From CAWGHZ01 sp963775315 (GTDB taxonomy: Bacteria > Pseudomonadota > Alphaproteobacteria > MPNO01 > DASWLB01), in contig CAVZIN010000010.1 in assembly GCA_963775315.1 (NCBI GenBank), forward strand, positions 1 through 64,000: 64,000 nt of DNA. The letters are read 5' to 3'. Made by a program: the position numbers and the translations under genes. Below are positions 1 through 9,928 of the stretch, one piece after another. Below the pieces are notes generated by a model that did no database searches, was not told the origin of the DNA, and worked only from the letters and a program-made list of their open reading frames with translations. Each line of letters opens with the position of its first letter. Position 1 is the stretch's first letter.

Positions 1-23
1 CTTCAGTGGCTTGCGAGGTTACC

Positions 24-43
24 GTCGCCTCCCTTGGGGCGAC
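24..43 (+). terminator. Possible hairpin upstream of lepA
   Basis: A 6-bp perfect stem (GTCGCC 24-29 with GGCGAC 38-43) with an 8-nt loop lies before lepA. There is no clear T-tract, so it could equally be a chance GC-rich hairpin or the attenuated end of a gene to the left of the window. I see no gene start in positions 1-125. Confidence 0.25.
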
Positions 44-125
44 TTGAGGCGACGCGGGGGCGACCTTGGGCGGGGTCCGTCGCCCATGTTGCGCGGGAGC
101 GCGCAAACCCCTACATGTCGGGCCC

Positions 126-1928
<1,803 letters not shown>

Positions 1929-1941
1929 GCGGGAAGCCCGG

Positions 1942-2568
1942 CTACCGCCCGTCCGGCACCGTCGCGACCATCCGCTCGATCCAGGCCGCGTCGTCGGTGA
2001 GCGTGGCGAGCTCGGCGCGGACCGTCTCGCGCGTCTGGGTGCAGGACCGCACGCAATCGAGGCCGCCCGGCGCGGCCGCCTTGTTGGTCGACACCTCGAG
2101 CCGGATGCCGTTGTTGTCGAAGAAGTAGAACGACCACGTGGTCGGCGGGACCGAGCAGAACGGCCCATCGATGATCCGCACCCCCGCCGCCTGCAGCCGC
2201 GCGAGGATGGCGTCGAACCGCTCGGGCGCGACGGCGAACGACAGATGCTGCATGGCGGCGAGCGTGTTGCGGTCCGCCCTGGCCACGTCCTTCGGGAACT
2301 CGAAGAAGGCCAGCAGCGAATCGCCCCCCATGTCGAAGAAGTAGTGCCGGACGCATTCGAAGGGCGGGCTGCCGCGCGTCTTCGACCGCTCCGTCCCGCC
2401 CGGCGCCGTCACCAGCGTGTGGACGAGCGGCATGCCGAGGAGCCCGCAGTAGAACTCCATCGTCGCCTTCATGTCGTCGGTGTTGAGCGCGAGGTGATGC
2501 ACCCCGCGGAGGCCGGTCGCCGGTCCCTCCGCCGCTGTCGCCGCGCGCGTGCCGAGCTCCGTCGCCAT
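1942..2568 (-). CDS. VOC-family (glyoxalase/dioxygenase fold) protein
   Basis: The 208-residue product has the vicinal oxygen chelate pattern: LRGVHHLALNTDDM near the N terminus, FYCGLLGMPLV, an internal FDMGGDSLLAFFEF strand, MQHLSFAV in the second module and a late FDNNGIRLEV metal-ligand motif. The two His (HHLAL, QHLSFAV) and the late Glu are the usual divalent-metal ligands. The substrate cannot be read from sequence; the family includes glyoxalases, extradiol dioxygenases and fosfomycin-resistance enzymes. ATG 2568 is preferred over 2583 because a GGGAGAGGG ribosome binding site lies just upstream of it. The C-terminal tail of about 40 residues (after SCTQTRETVRAEL) is not typical of minimal VOC proteins. 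The gene is convergent with lepA. Confidence 0.8.
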   Translation of the reverse strand: MATELGTRAATAAEGPATGLRGVHHLALNTDDMKATMEFYCGLLGMPLVHTLVTAPGGTERSKTRGSPPFECVRHYFFDMGGDSLLAFFEFPKDVARADRNTLAAMQHLSFAVAPERFDAILARLQAAGVRIIDGPFCSVPPTTWSFYFFDNNGIRLEVSTNKAAAPGGLDCVRSCTQTRETVRAELATLTDDAAWIERMVATVPDGR

Positions 2569-2606
2569 CGCCCTCTCCCGCATTGATGACTTGCCGCGCC
2601 GCCCCG

Positions 2607-3533
2607 TCAGCGCGGGTGGAAGGCGCGGGCGCGGGCCTCCTCGGCGGCGCGCACGTCGTCGGGCAGCGCGTCGTCGAGCTTGTCGAGATAGATCTTGGCC
2701 TCGTCGGGCACCTGCAGCTTGGCGAGCGACAGCCAGTAATAGGCCTGGCGCGGGTCGCGCTTCATCCCCTCGCCCAGGTAGTACATGCGCCCGAGGATGA
2801 GCTGCGCCGGCCCGTACCCCTGCGCGGCCGCCGATTCGAACTCCTTCGCCGCCTTGCCGAGGTCGTGCTCGACGCCCTGGCCGCGATAGTAGAGCCGGCC
2901 GAGATCGTACCGCGAGCGCACCTCGCCCGACGCCGCCGCCTTGGCGAACAGCTCGGCCGCTTTGTGGTAGTCCGTCGGGAGGCCGGCCGAGCCGAAATAG
3001 TACATGTAGCCGAGGCTGCGCATCGCATCGCCATTGCCAAGGGCAGCCGCCTTCTCGAACAGGTCGCGCGCGTGCTCCGGATCGGCCTTCACCCCGCGCC
3101 CGTCCTGGTAGAGTTTGCCGAGGTTCCGCATCGCCTTGTCGTTGCCGGCCTTCGCCGCGCGTTCGTACCAGCGGGCGGCGGTCGGCAGGTCCTCCGACAC
3201 GGATCTGCCCGTCTCGTAGAAGACGCCGACGAGGCGCATCGCCTCGCTGTTGCCGCCGTCGGCGGAACGGCGGAACCAGCGGAAGGCCGTGTCCGCGTCC
3301 TTCGTGACGCCGAGCCCGCCGTCGTACAGCCGGCCGAGCCAGTAGGCGGCATCGGCGTCGCCCTTCTCGGCGAGCGGCTTGAAGTCGGCGAGCGCCTCCG
3401 CGTAGTGGCCGGCCGCGAAGGCGGCCTCTCCGGGGGAGGCGGGCTTGGAATCGGCCGCCGCTGCGGGCGCCGCCAGCGCGATCAGCGCGGCGAACGTGAG
3501 GGCGGCCAGGGGGGCGCGTCTGGTGATGATCAT
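2607..3533 (-). CDS. Exported Sel1-repeat (TPR-like) protein
   Basis: The 308-residue protein begins with a signal peptide (MIITRRAPLAALTFAALIALAAP, cleavage near AAAADS). About six Sel1-like repeats of roughly 36 residues follow, recognisable by recurring A-x-x-LG-x-LY-x-x-G-x-GV and A-x-x-WF/ERAA motifs. Sel1 repeats form alpha-helical solenoids used as periplasmic or envelope scaffolds. The reading frame is open upstream to 3878 but those residues are Arg/Ser-rich and not protein-like, so I start at ATG 3533, which gives the signal peptide. No catalytic domain is visible. Partners are unknown; the neighbours give no functional hint. Confidence 0.85.
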   Translation of the reverse strand: MIITRRAPLAALTFAALIALAAPAAAADSKPASPGEAAFAAGHYAEALADFKPLAEKGDADAAYWLGRLYDGGLGVTKDADTAFRWFRRSADGGNSEAMRLVGVFYETGRSVSEDLPTAARWYERAAKAGNDKAMRNLGKLYQDGRGVKADPEHARDLFEKAAALGNGDAMRSLGYMYYFGSAGLPTDYHKAAELFAKAAASGEVRSRYDLGRLYYRGQGVEHDLGKAAKEFESAAAQGYGPAQLILGRMYYLGEGMKRDPRQAYYWLSLAKLQVPDEAKIYLDKLDDALPDDVRAAEEARARAFHPR

Positions 3534-3603
3534 CGGGCCGTAGCCTAGCAAATCGGTCACAGCTCCGCCACGGTCGGCGAAGCGGACCGGCTGCCCCCTC
3601 GGC

Positions 3604-4098
3604 TCAGGCGTCGGGGCGGTCGAGACGTGCGAGCGCGGTGATCGTGCCGATGGCGAAGCGGGTGAAGCTCTCGTCCTCGAGGGTGAAGCTCCGCGTGTCG
3701 AACGAACCCTCGTCGAGCCGGTCGGGCAGGCCATCCGCGGCCGCCAGCGGGCCGCCCGCCAGCAGCAGCACCCGGCAGGACCGGATGCCCTCTCCCGCGG
3801 CGTCCTGTGGCGTGGCGCTGAGCGCCAGCTGGCAGACCCGCGGCGTCGAGAAGATGCCGATCTCGACCAGCCCCGCACTCTGCAGCCGCCAGGCGCCGAC
3901 CGTCGCCTCGATCGACCCGCACGGGTCGGCGAAGCGCGACTCGGGCCCCTCGGTCGCGACCGGCCGGCTGTGCGGGTCGTAGCGCAGCGTGCCGTGGAAG
4001 CTGGTCCCCACGGGGATGCCCGGCAGGCGCGATGCGACGAAGGCGCCGGCGAACCGGTAGCAGATCGCGCTGGTTGTGCTGGGGGTGGCGTGGCTCAT
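3604..4098 (-). CDS. Hypothetical protein
   Basis: This 164-residue protein is not recognised. Codon usage is consistent with neighbours and the composition is that of a soluble globular protein (GTSFHGTLRYD, FADPCGSIEATVG, FTLEDESFTRFAIGTI). There is no signal peptide or membrane segment. ATG 4098 has a GAGG ribosome binding site 6 bases upstream, formed by the alternative ATG at 4108-4110. It is transcribed toward the Sel1 protein with a 70-base gap. Confidence 0.6.
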   Translation of the reverse strand: MSHATPSTTSAICYRFAGAFVASRLPGIPVGTSFHGTLRYDPHSRPVATEGPESRFADPCGSIEATVGAWRLQSAGLVEIGIFSTPRVCQLALSATPQDAAGEGIRSCRVLLLAGGPLAAADGLPDRLDEGSFDTRSFTLEDESFTRFAIGTITALARLDRPDA

Positions 4099-4203
4099 GG
4101 CAGGCCTCATCGGACCGGAAGCCTCATCCTAGCACCGGCGGCGCCCGAACACAACCTTCAGTTGTATTACTATGACAATCATGCACGTATTCGTGCCCGC
4201 GCG

Positions 4204-4234
4204 GCTTGCAAAACCGCTGCCGCCGCCCCACATT
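4204..4234 (+). promoter_or_regulatory. Candidate RpoH (sigma-32) promoter of hsp20
   Basis: CTTGCAAA at 4204-4211 and CCCCACATT at 4226-4234 are separated by 14 bases, close to the sigma-32 pattern CTTGAA-N13-14-CCCCAT. The position, about 85 bases before the hsp20 start, and the presence of a matching element before htpG (17981-18009) support heat-shock control. Confidence 0.6.
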
Positions 4235-4316
4235 CAGCCTTGGCGGCGCCTGAGGGGCCGCCACCGGGATGCCCCGACGGGTCCCGCCCGTGCTCGCTCA
4301 TTTCGAGGAGACCGCC

Positions 4317-4784
4317 ATGACACGACTTTCCCTGTTCAACAGCCCGTTCCTGCTCGGATTCGACCAGTTCGAGCGCGCCGTCGACCGCGTATCGAAGGGT
4401 GCGAATGACGGCTATCCGCCCTACAACATCGAGCAGGTCGGCGAAAACGGGCTGCGCATCACGCTGGCGGTCGCCGGCTTCTCGCAGGACGAGCTCGACG
4501 TGTCGATCGAGGACCGCCAGCTCACCGTGAAGGGCAAGAGCCGCGAGGATGGGGCCGAACGCGTCTTCCTGCACCGCGGCATCGCGGCGCGACAGTTCCA
4601 GCGCTCGTTCCTGTTGGCCGAAGGCATCGAGGTGACCGCGGCGGAGCTCGCCAACGGGCTTCTGCACATCGACCTCGCCAGGCCCGAGCCGGAGCGCCGC
4701 CGCCGGACGGTCGACATCCGCAACGCCGACGACCAGCCGACGGCACCGACGATCGAGGTCGCCGCCCGCAAGGTCGCTTCGTAA
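4317..4784 (+). CDS. Hsp20/IbpA-family small heat shock protein
   Basis: The 155-residue product has the alpha-crystallin domain of small heat shock proteins (about residues 35-125), with the N-terminal PPYNIEQ entry, LTVAVAGF-type strand (ITLAVAGFSQDELDV), LTVKGKS and the FQRSFLLAEG / NGLLHIDLARPEPE core, and an IxI/V-like C-terminal tail. It is an ATP-independent holdase. ATG 4317 follows a GAGGAG ribosome binding site. It is followed at 21 bases by a DUF1150 gene, an arrangement characteristic of alphaproteobacteria, and is preceded by an RpoH-like promoter. Confidence 0.93.
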   Translation: MTRLSLFNSPFLLGFDQFERAVDRVSKGANDGYPPYNIEQVGENGLRITLAVAGFSQDELDVSIEDRQLTVKGKSREDGAERVFLHRGIAARQFQRSFLLAEGIEVTAAELANGLLHIDLARPEPERRRRTVDIRNADDQPTAPTIEVAARKVAS

Positions 4785-4805
4785 CGCCGAGTAAGGAGTA
4801 GCGTC

Positions 4806-5030
4806 ATGGAAAACCGCTTGCAACGCACGAGCTATCGCCAGATCCCGCGCCAGGCCTTCGCCGCGCTGGGCGTCTCCGAGTTCGCCTACATCAAGCACGT
4901 GGTCGAGGACGGCGAGGACGCCTACGCGATCTTCGCCGCAGACGGGACCAAGATGGGCGTCATGCCGAACCGCGACGTCGCCTTCGCAGCGGTCGTTCAG
5001 CATGACATGGAGCCCGTCAGCGTGCACTGA
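4806..5030 (+). CDS. DUF1150 family protein
   Basis: The 74-residue product matches the DUF1150 family, small alphaproteobacterial proteins encoded directly downstream of Hsp20. Hallmarks are the central FAALGVSEFAYIKHV segment and the IFAADGTKMGVM turn. Function is unknown; co-transcription suggests a heat-shock-related role. AAGGAG precedes the ATG. Confidence 0.88.
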   Translation: MENRLQRTSYRQIPRQAFAALGVSEFAYIKHVVEDGEDAYAIFAADGTKMGVMPNRDVAFAAVVQHDMEPVSVH

Positions 5031-5059
5031 CGCGAGCCATTCCGGCCAACCGGCGCCGA

Positions 5060-5082
5060 GGGGCGGGTCATTGACCCGCCCC
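5060..5082. terminator. Bidirectional hairpin terminator, REP-like
   Basis: GGGGCGGGTCA (5060-5070) pairs with TGACCCGCCCC (5072-5082), followed by TTCGCGTTTG. It sits between the convergent DUF1150 and TVP38 genes, and the TVP38 stop codon (5068-5070) lies inside it. The arm GGGGCGGGTC recurs in a similar palindrome at 12266-12287, so it may be a dispersed repeat co-opted as terminator. Confidence 0.6.
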
Positions 5083-5781
5083 TTCGCGTTTGGGGGGCGC
5101 GAGCCGCGCGCGGGCCCGCCAGCGGCGGATCGCGAGCGGCGCGAGAGCGACAAGCGCGAGGCCGAAGCGGAGCGCCAGAATCTCCGGCATCGCCTCGGCA
5201 GCCGACTCTGGGCGGGCCGCGATCATCTCGAGCCCGCTGCCGAGCGAGGCGTAGGCGCAGGCGCCCGGGATGATTCCGATCGCGGTCGCGCCGACGAAAG
5301 CGCCGAGCTCGATACCGACCAGCGCGGGAACGAGATTCACCGCCCAGAACGGGAAGAGCGGCACCAGCCGCAAGAAGAGCAGGTAGCTGAAGGCATTGCG
5401 CCGGAAGCCGGCCTCCATCCGCCGCACGAACGGCCCGGCACGGGCGGCGAGCGGGGCCGCCAGCGCGCCGCGCGCGGCGAGGAACAGGAGCGTCGCCCCG
5501 GCCGTCGCCGCGGCGGCGCTGATCGCAGCACCCCACCACATGCCGAACAGGACGCCGCCCACCGTGGTCATCATCGCCGCGCCGGGCAGCGAGATCGCCA
5601 CCAGCACCACGTAGGCGCCGGCGAAGGCGAGCGCCGACAGCGCCTGGTGCGCCGCCACGAAACGCTGCAGGGCCGCGCGATTTGCGTTCAGCGCATCGAG
5701 CGTAAGATACCCGTCGAGCCCGAGCGCGAGGAACGCCGCGAGCAGCGCCACGATGGCGACGAGGGGCAGCCAACGCTTCAA
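5068..5781 (-). CDS. TVP38/TMEM64 (DedA-like) membrane protein
   Basis: The 237-residue integral membrane protein has an N-terminal transmembrane helix (about residues 4-24), then the SNARE-associated/VTT domain: SLPGAAMMTTVGGVLFG re-entrant region, FLLFLRLVPLFPFW motif, and GATAIGIIPGACAYASLGSGLE. The family includes putative lipid scramblases and transporters. Its substrate is unknown. It is divergent from selA, with a 128-base spacer that must hold both promoters. Confidence 0.88.
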   Translation of the reverse strand: MKRWLPLVAIVALLAAFLALGLDGYLTLDALNANRAALQRFVAAHQALSALAFAGAYVVLVAISLPGAAMMTTVGGVLFGMWWGAAISAAAATAGATLLFLAARGALAAPLAARAGPFVRRMEAGFRRNAFSYLLFLRLVPLFPFWAVNLVPALVGIELGAFVGATAIGIIPGACAYASLGSGLEMIAARPESAAEAMPEILALRFGLALVALAPLAIRRWRARARLAPPKREGAGQ

Positions 5782-5909
5782 GGAACCTCCGCCGGGCGGC
5801 GATGCCGGGATGCGCCGGAACCATAGCGGCCGGCCCGTTCACGGTCACGTCACGTTCGGGCGATGGGAGGGTGATTCCGCCCGCCGCCAAAAACCCATAG
5901 AGTCGCCCC

Positions 5910-7322
5910 ATGGACGAAATACGCGAACGCGAGGGCCGCGCCGCCCTTCCGGCGGTAGACCGGCTGTTGCGGACCGCCGAGGCCGCGGCCCTGGTCGCCG
6001 AGCACGGGCGGGCCGCCGTGACCGCCGCGCTGCGCACCGCTCTCGCCGACGCGCGCGCTGCCGTCACGGCGGGCGGGCCGGTGCCCGGCGAGGTCGCGCT
6101 GGTCGCGGGCGCCGCCCGGCGCCTCGCGGAGGACGGCGCGCCGACTCTCCGCCCGGTGTTCAATCTGACCGGCACGGTGCTGCACACCAATCTCGGCCGC
6201 GCCATCCTGCCCGAGGCCGCCATCGCCGCCGTCGCGGCCGCCGCGGGCGCCGCCTCCAACCTCGAGTTCGACCTCGCGACCGGACGGCGGGGCGACCGCG
6301 ACGCCCATCTGGAGGCGCTGGTCTGCCGGCTGACCGGGGCCGAGGCGGCGACCGTGGTGAACAACAACGCCGCCGCCGTGATGCTGGTGCTCAACACGCT
6401 GGCCAAGGGGCGCGAGGTTCCGTGCTCGCGCGGCGAGCTGATCGAGATCGGCGGCGCGTTCCGCATGCCCGACATCATGGCCCGCTCCGGGGCGCGACTG
6501 GTCGAGGTGGGCACCACCAACCGCACCCATCTGCGCGACTTCGAGGCGGCGATCAGGCCGAAAACGGGCCTCGTGGTGAAGGTCCACACCTCGAACTACG
6601 CCATCGAGGGATTCACCGCGAGCGTCGCCGAGGACGCGCTCGCCGGGCTCTGCCGCGCGCGCGGCGTGCCATTCGCGGTCGATCTCGGCTCGGGAACCCT
6701 GGTCGATCTGTCGCGCTGGGGCCTGCCGCACGAGCCGACCGCCGGCGAAGCGCTGGAAGCCGGCGCGGACCTCGTGACGTTCAGCGGCGACAAGCTGCTC
6801 GGCGGACCGCAGGCCGGTATCGTGGTCGGGCGGAAGGAGCTGATCGCGCGGCTCAAGCGCAACCCGATGAAGCGCGCGCTCCGCTGCGACAAGTTGACGA
6901 TCGCCGCCCTTGCCGCCACCCTCGCCCTCTACGACGATCCCGACCGGCTGGCCGAGCGCCTGCCGACCTTGCGGCTTCTCGCGCGGCCCAAGCGGGACAT
7001 CGAGGCGCTGGCCGCCCGGCTTGCGGGACCCGTCGCCGCGCGGCTCGGGCCTGCCTTCGCGGTCGAGTTGGTCGAATGCAACAGCCAGATCGGCTCGGGC
7101 GCGCTGCCGACCCAGCGCATCCCGAGCGCCGGCCTCGCTCTCCGCCCGACCGCCAGGCGCGGCGCCGGCACGGCCCTTGCCCGCCTCGCCGCGGCGCTTC
7201 GCGCCCTGCCCGTGCCGGTGATCGGCAGGGTGCACGAGGGGGCGCTGACCCTCGATCTCCGCTGCCTGGAGGACGAGGCGGGCTTCGCCGCGCAGCTCGC
7301 GCAGCTCGAACCCGCCCCATGA
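5910..7322 (+). CDS. selA: L-seryl-tRNA(Sec) selenium transferase
   Basis: SelA converts Ser-tRNA(Sec) to Sec-tRNA(Sec) using selenophosphate and PLP. The 470-residue product is full length for the family. Visible features: N-terminal helical domain starting near LPAVDRLL, the conserved INLTGTVLHTNLGR-type stretch (here FNLTGTVLHTNLGRA), and the PLP-binding Lys295 in FSGDKLLGGPQAG. It overlaps selB by the ATGA at 7319-7322, so the two are translationally coupled. It begins a cluster selA-selB-selC that lies next to two genes needing selenocysteine. Confidence 0.97.
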   Translation: MDEIREREGRAALPAVDRLLRTAEAAALVAEHGRAAVTAALRTALADARAAVTAGGPVPGEVALVAGAARRLAEDGAPTLRPVFNLTGTVLHTNLGRAILPEAAIAAVAAAAGAASNLEFDLATGRRGDRDAHLEALVCRLTGAEAATVVNNNAAAVMLVLNTLAKGREVPCSRGELIEIGGAFRMPDIMARSGARLVEVGTTNRTHLRDFEAAIRPKTGLVVKVHTSNYAIEGFTASVAEDALAGLCRARGVPFAVDLGSGTLVDLSRWGLPHEPTAGEALEAGADLVTFSGDKLLGGPQAGIVVGRKELIARLKRNPMKRALRCDKLTIAALAATLALYDDPDRLAERLPTLRLLARPKRDIEALAARLAGPVAARLGPAFAVELVECNSQIGSGALPTQRIPSAGLALRPTARRGAGTALARLAAALRALPVPVIGRVHEGALTLDLRCLEDEAGFAAQLAQLEPAP

Positions 7323-9328
7323 TCGTCGCCACCGCCGGCCACGTCGATCATGGCAAGACGACACTGGTGAAGGCGCTGACCGGTGTCGACGCCGACCGCC
7401 TGCCCGAGGAGAAGGCGCGCGGCCTCACCATCGACCTCGGCTTCGCCTACTGGAAGCTGCCGGACGGGCCGACGGTCGGGTTCGTCGACGTGCCGGGCCA
7501 CGAACGCTTCGTGCGCAACATGCTGTGCGGCGTGGCGGGCATCGATTTCGTGCTGTTCGTCGTCGCCGCCGATGACGGGCCGAAACCGCAGACGGCCGAG
7601 CATCTGGCGATCCTCGACCTGCTGAACGTGCGCCACGGCGCCATCGCGATCACCAAGACCGACCGGGTGAACGGCGCGCGGCTCCGCGAGGTGGATACCG
7701 AGATCCGCGCGCTTCTCGCCGGCACGACCCTGACGGACGCGCTGATCTTCCCGGTCTCGGCCGAGACCGGCGAGGGGATCGCCGCCCTTTCCGAGCATCT
7801 GGAGGCGCTGGCGCGGGTGTGGCGGCCGCGCCCCGCCACCGGCAATTTCCGCCTGTCGGTCGACCGCGCCTTCACGGTGGTCGGCGCCGGGCTGGTGGTC
7901 ACCGGCACGGCCGTCGCCGGCACCGTCGCCCAGAACGAGCCGGTGTGTGCGGTCCTCGCCGGGCTCGATCTGCGCGTGCGCGGCATCCATGCCCAGAACG
8001 CGGCGGCGCCGACCGGATGGGCGGGCCAGCGCCTCGCCCTCAATCTGGCCGGGCCAGGGGCGGACAAGGAGCGCATCCAGCGCGGCGACTGGATCGTCGG
8101 CGGGACGCCCGCCGGGCCCGCGCGGAAGCTCGACGCGAGGCTCCGCGTGCTCGCGTCGGAGGCGCGGCCGCTCGCCCACTGGACGCCGGTGCACGTCCAT
8201 CTCGGCGCGGCGGAGGCGACGGGGCGGGTCGCCCTGCTCGGCGGGCCGGCCATCGCGCCCGACGCGGACGGGCTCGCCCAGCTCGTGCTCGACCGGCCAA
8301 TCGTCGCGCTGGCCGGCGACCGGTTCATCGTGCGCGACACCTCGGCGCGGCGCACCATCGGCGGCGGGCGGGTGATCGACATCTTCCCGCCGGTGCGCGG
8401 CCGCGCCCGGCCCGACCGGCTCGCCTTCCTCGCGGCGATGGAGGCGGAGGATCACGCCGCTTCGCTGGCCGGCCTTCTCGCGGCGAGCGCGCAGGGGCTC
8501 GACCTCGCCCGCTTCTCCGCCGCGCGCAACCTGACGCCGGACGAATCCACCGCGCTCTACGCCGGCGCGGAGATGAAGCGCGTGGCCGGCGGCGGCATCG
8601 ATCTCGGCTTCGCGCCGGTACATTGGGAGCGGCTTCGCGCCGCGGCGCTTGACGCGCTCGCTGCCTGGCATGCGCGCGCGCCCGACACGGTGGGCCCGGC
8701 CGAGGACCGCATCCTGCAGGGCACCGGAATTCGCCTCGCGCGCGAGGCCGTCGTCGCCGTCGCGGCCGAGCTGATCCGCGAGGGCGCCGTGGTGCGCGAG
8801 GGGATGGGGGTCCGGCTCGCCAGCCACCGGCCGCGTCTCGACCCGGCCGACGCAGCGCTATGGGCGAAGATCGAACCGATCCTCGCCGCGCAGAAGCTGC
8901 GCCCGCCCGGAGTCCACGAGATCGCGACGGCGCTGCACGCCGATCCGCGCAAGACCGAATCGCTTCTAGTGCGCGCCGCACGGCACGGGCTTTGCGTGCG
9001 CGTCTCCAAGACGCGGTTCTACGTGCCGGACGCGCTCGCCGAGCTCGCCCGCATCGCCGGACGCGTCGCCGCCGCGCGCCCGGACGGGCTGGTGACGGCC
9101 GCCGCGTTCCGCGACGCCTCGGGCATCGGGCGCAACGTCTCGATCGAGATCCTCGAATTCTTCGACAAAGCCAAGTTCACCCGGCGCAAGGGTGACGCGC
9201 ACGAGGTGATTCGCGATCCGGCGGACGCGTTCGGTGGCGGCGCGGCGGCACCCGCGCTACAGTCCGCCCCGCGCGGCGGGGGAAAAGAATCGCGTCCCGG
9301 TGGACCGCACGGCCTTCAAAGCCGCTGA
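7319..9328 (+). CDS. selB: Selenocysteine-specific elongation factor SelB
   Basis: SelB delivers Sec-tRNA(Sec) to UGA codons by binding the bSECIS hairpin. The N terminus has the GTPase motifs GHVDHGKT (residues about 7-14), DVPGHE and the TKTD variant of G4, followed by beta-barrel domains and the C-terminal winged-helix region that binds SECIS RNA. The start is the ATG overlapping the selA stop. Recognisable SelB sequence ends near RKGDAHEV; the frame then runs on for about 35 low-complexity residues and stops at TGA 9326-9328, inside selC, so gene and tRNA overlap by 48 bases. The true functional end may be earlier by processing, but no earlier stop exists. Confidence 0.95.
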   Translation: MIVATAGHVDHGKTTLVKALTGVDADRLPEEKARGLTIDLGFAYWKLPDGPTVGFVDVPGHERFVRNMLCGVAGIDFVLFVVAADDGPKPQTAEHLAILDLLNVRHGAIAITKTDRVNGARLREVDTEIRALLAGTTLTDALIFPVSAETGEGIAALSEHLEALARVWRPRPATGNFRLSVDRAFTVVGAGLVVTGTAVAGTVAQNEPVCAVLAGLDLRVRGIHAQNAAAPTGWAGQRLALNLAGPGADKERIQRGDWIVGGTPAGPARKLDARLRVLASEARPLAHWTPVHVHLGAAEATGRVALLGGPAIAPDADGLAQLVLDRPIVALAGDRFIVRDTSARRTIGGGRVIDIFPPVRGRARPDRLAFLAAMEAEDHAASLAGLLAASAQGLDLARFSAARNLTPDESTALYAGAEMKRVAGGGIDLGFAPVHWERLRAAALDALAAWHARAPDTVGPAEDRILQGTGIRLAREAVVAVAAELIREGAVVREGMGVRLASHRPRLDPADAALWAKIEPILAAQKLRPPGVHEIATALHADPRKTESLLVRAARHGLCVRVSKTRFYVPDALAELARIAGRVAAARPDGLVTAAAFRDASGIGRNVSIEILEFFDKAKFTRRKGDAHEVIRDPADAFGGGAAAPALQSAPRGGGKESRPGGPHGLQSR

Positions 9329-9376
9329 GGGGCGTCAGACGTCCCTGGTGGGTTCGACTCCCACTCTTTTCCGCCA
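9281..9376 (+). tRNA. selC: tRNA-Sec (anticodon TCA)
   Basis: The 96-base gene folds as a bacterial tRNA(Sec): 8-bp acceptor stem (GGAAAAGA 9281-9288 with TCTTTTCC 9365-9372), anticodon stem CGGC/GCCG around loop CTTCAAA with anticodon TCA at 9316-9318, a long variable arm (about 9326-9346), T stem GTGGG/CCCAC (9348-9352, 9360-9364), discriminator G and encoded CCA (9374-9376). The extended acceptor stem and UCA anticodon separate it from tRNA-Ser. Its first half overlaps the 3' end of selB. Confidence 0.97.
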
Positions 9377-9421
9377 GCCGCTTCGGAGCTACGCTGGCGC
9401 GCGAACGGACAGGAGCGTCAC

Positions 9422-9892
9422 ATGGCGGACAAGCTGGGCATCGGCGCGACCTTCCCGCGCCTCACGCTGAACCTCGTCGGCGGCGGGACGATGGCGCTGC
9501 CGGACGGGCTCGCGTCGAACTACCGGGTGATCCTGTTCTACCGCGGCCATTGGTGACCCTACTGCCGCCGGCAGTTGGTCGGCCTCAGGGACGCGAAATC
9601 CGATCTCGACGCGCTCGACATCAAAGTGGTGGCGGCGAGCGTCGATCCTCTCGATAAGGCGAAGGAGGTGGCCGACGAGGTCGCCTTCCCCATCGGCTAC
9701 GGCGTGACGCGCGACGTGGCGAACGCGCTCGGGTCATGGTGGGAGGATCGGCGCCAGATCATCCAGCCGTCGGAGTTCCTGCTCGATTCGGCCGGCAAGG
9801 TGTTGGCGTCGAGCTATTCGGACGGACCGATCGGCCGGTTCGAGGCAGGCGACGTGGTGCGGACGGTCCGCCGGCTGGAATCGATGAAATAG
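9422..9892 (+). CDS. Selenoprotein, thioredoxin-fold redoxin (AhpC/TSA-like) with W-Sec-P-Y-C motif
   Basis: The frame from ATG 9422 (AGGAG 6 bases upstream) to TAG 9892 is interrupted only by TGA at 9554-9556, which I read as Sec45. The context RGHW-Sec-PYCRRQL is the active site of the AhpC/TSA-type thiol redoxins, where the usual motif is WCPYC; Sec replaces the first Cys and Cys48 is the resolving residue. The rest of the domain follows: VVAASVDPLDKAKEVADEV, IGYGVTRDVANALG and the late PSEFLLDSAGKV strand. The product is 156 residues with Sec. It starts 46 bases after selC. A bSECIS-like hairpin follows the UGA. Likely role: peroxide or disulfide reduction; substrate not visible. Confidence 0.93.
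9557..9590 (+). promoter_or_regulatory. Candidate bSECIS element of the redoxin gene
   Basis: Directly after UGA 9554-9556, CCCT (9557-9560) can pair with AGGG (9587-9590) and GCCG (9567-9570) with CGGC (9580-9583), leaving apical loop GCAGTTGGT with a leading G and an internal GGT. A competing local hairpin ACTGCC/GGCAGT (9561-9566, 9570-9575) exists. Which form SelB binds cannot be decided by eye. Confidence 0.55.
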
Positions 9893-9928
9893 TCCGCCCT
9901 GATCGTCACCCCGGATGGGGCGCGCAGC

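Noticed and set aside
5753..7318. Long in-frame extension upstream of selB
   Set aside because: It is a shadow of selA; the true SelB start is the ATG overlapping the selA stop.
9575..9892. Independent 105-residue gene starting after the UGA
   Set aside because: It lacks the N-terminal half of the redoxin fold and the active-site residue; the upstream frame with Sec45 is continuous and has a ribosome binding site.
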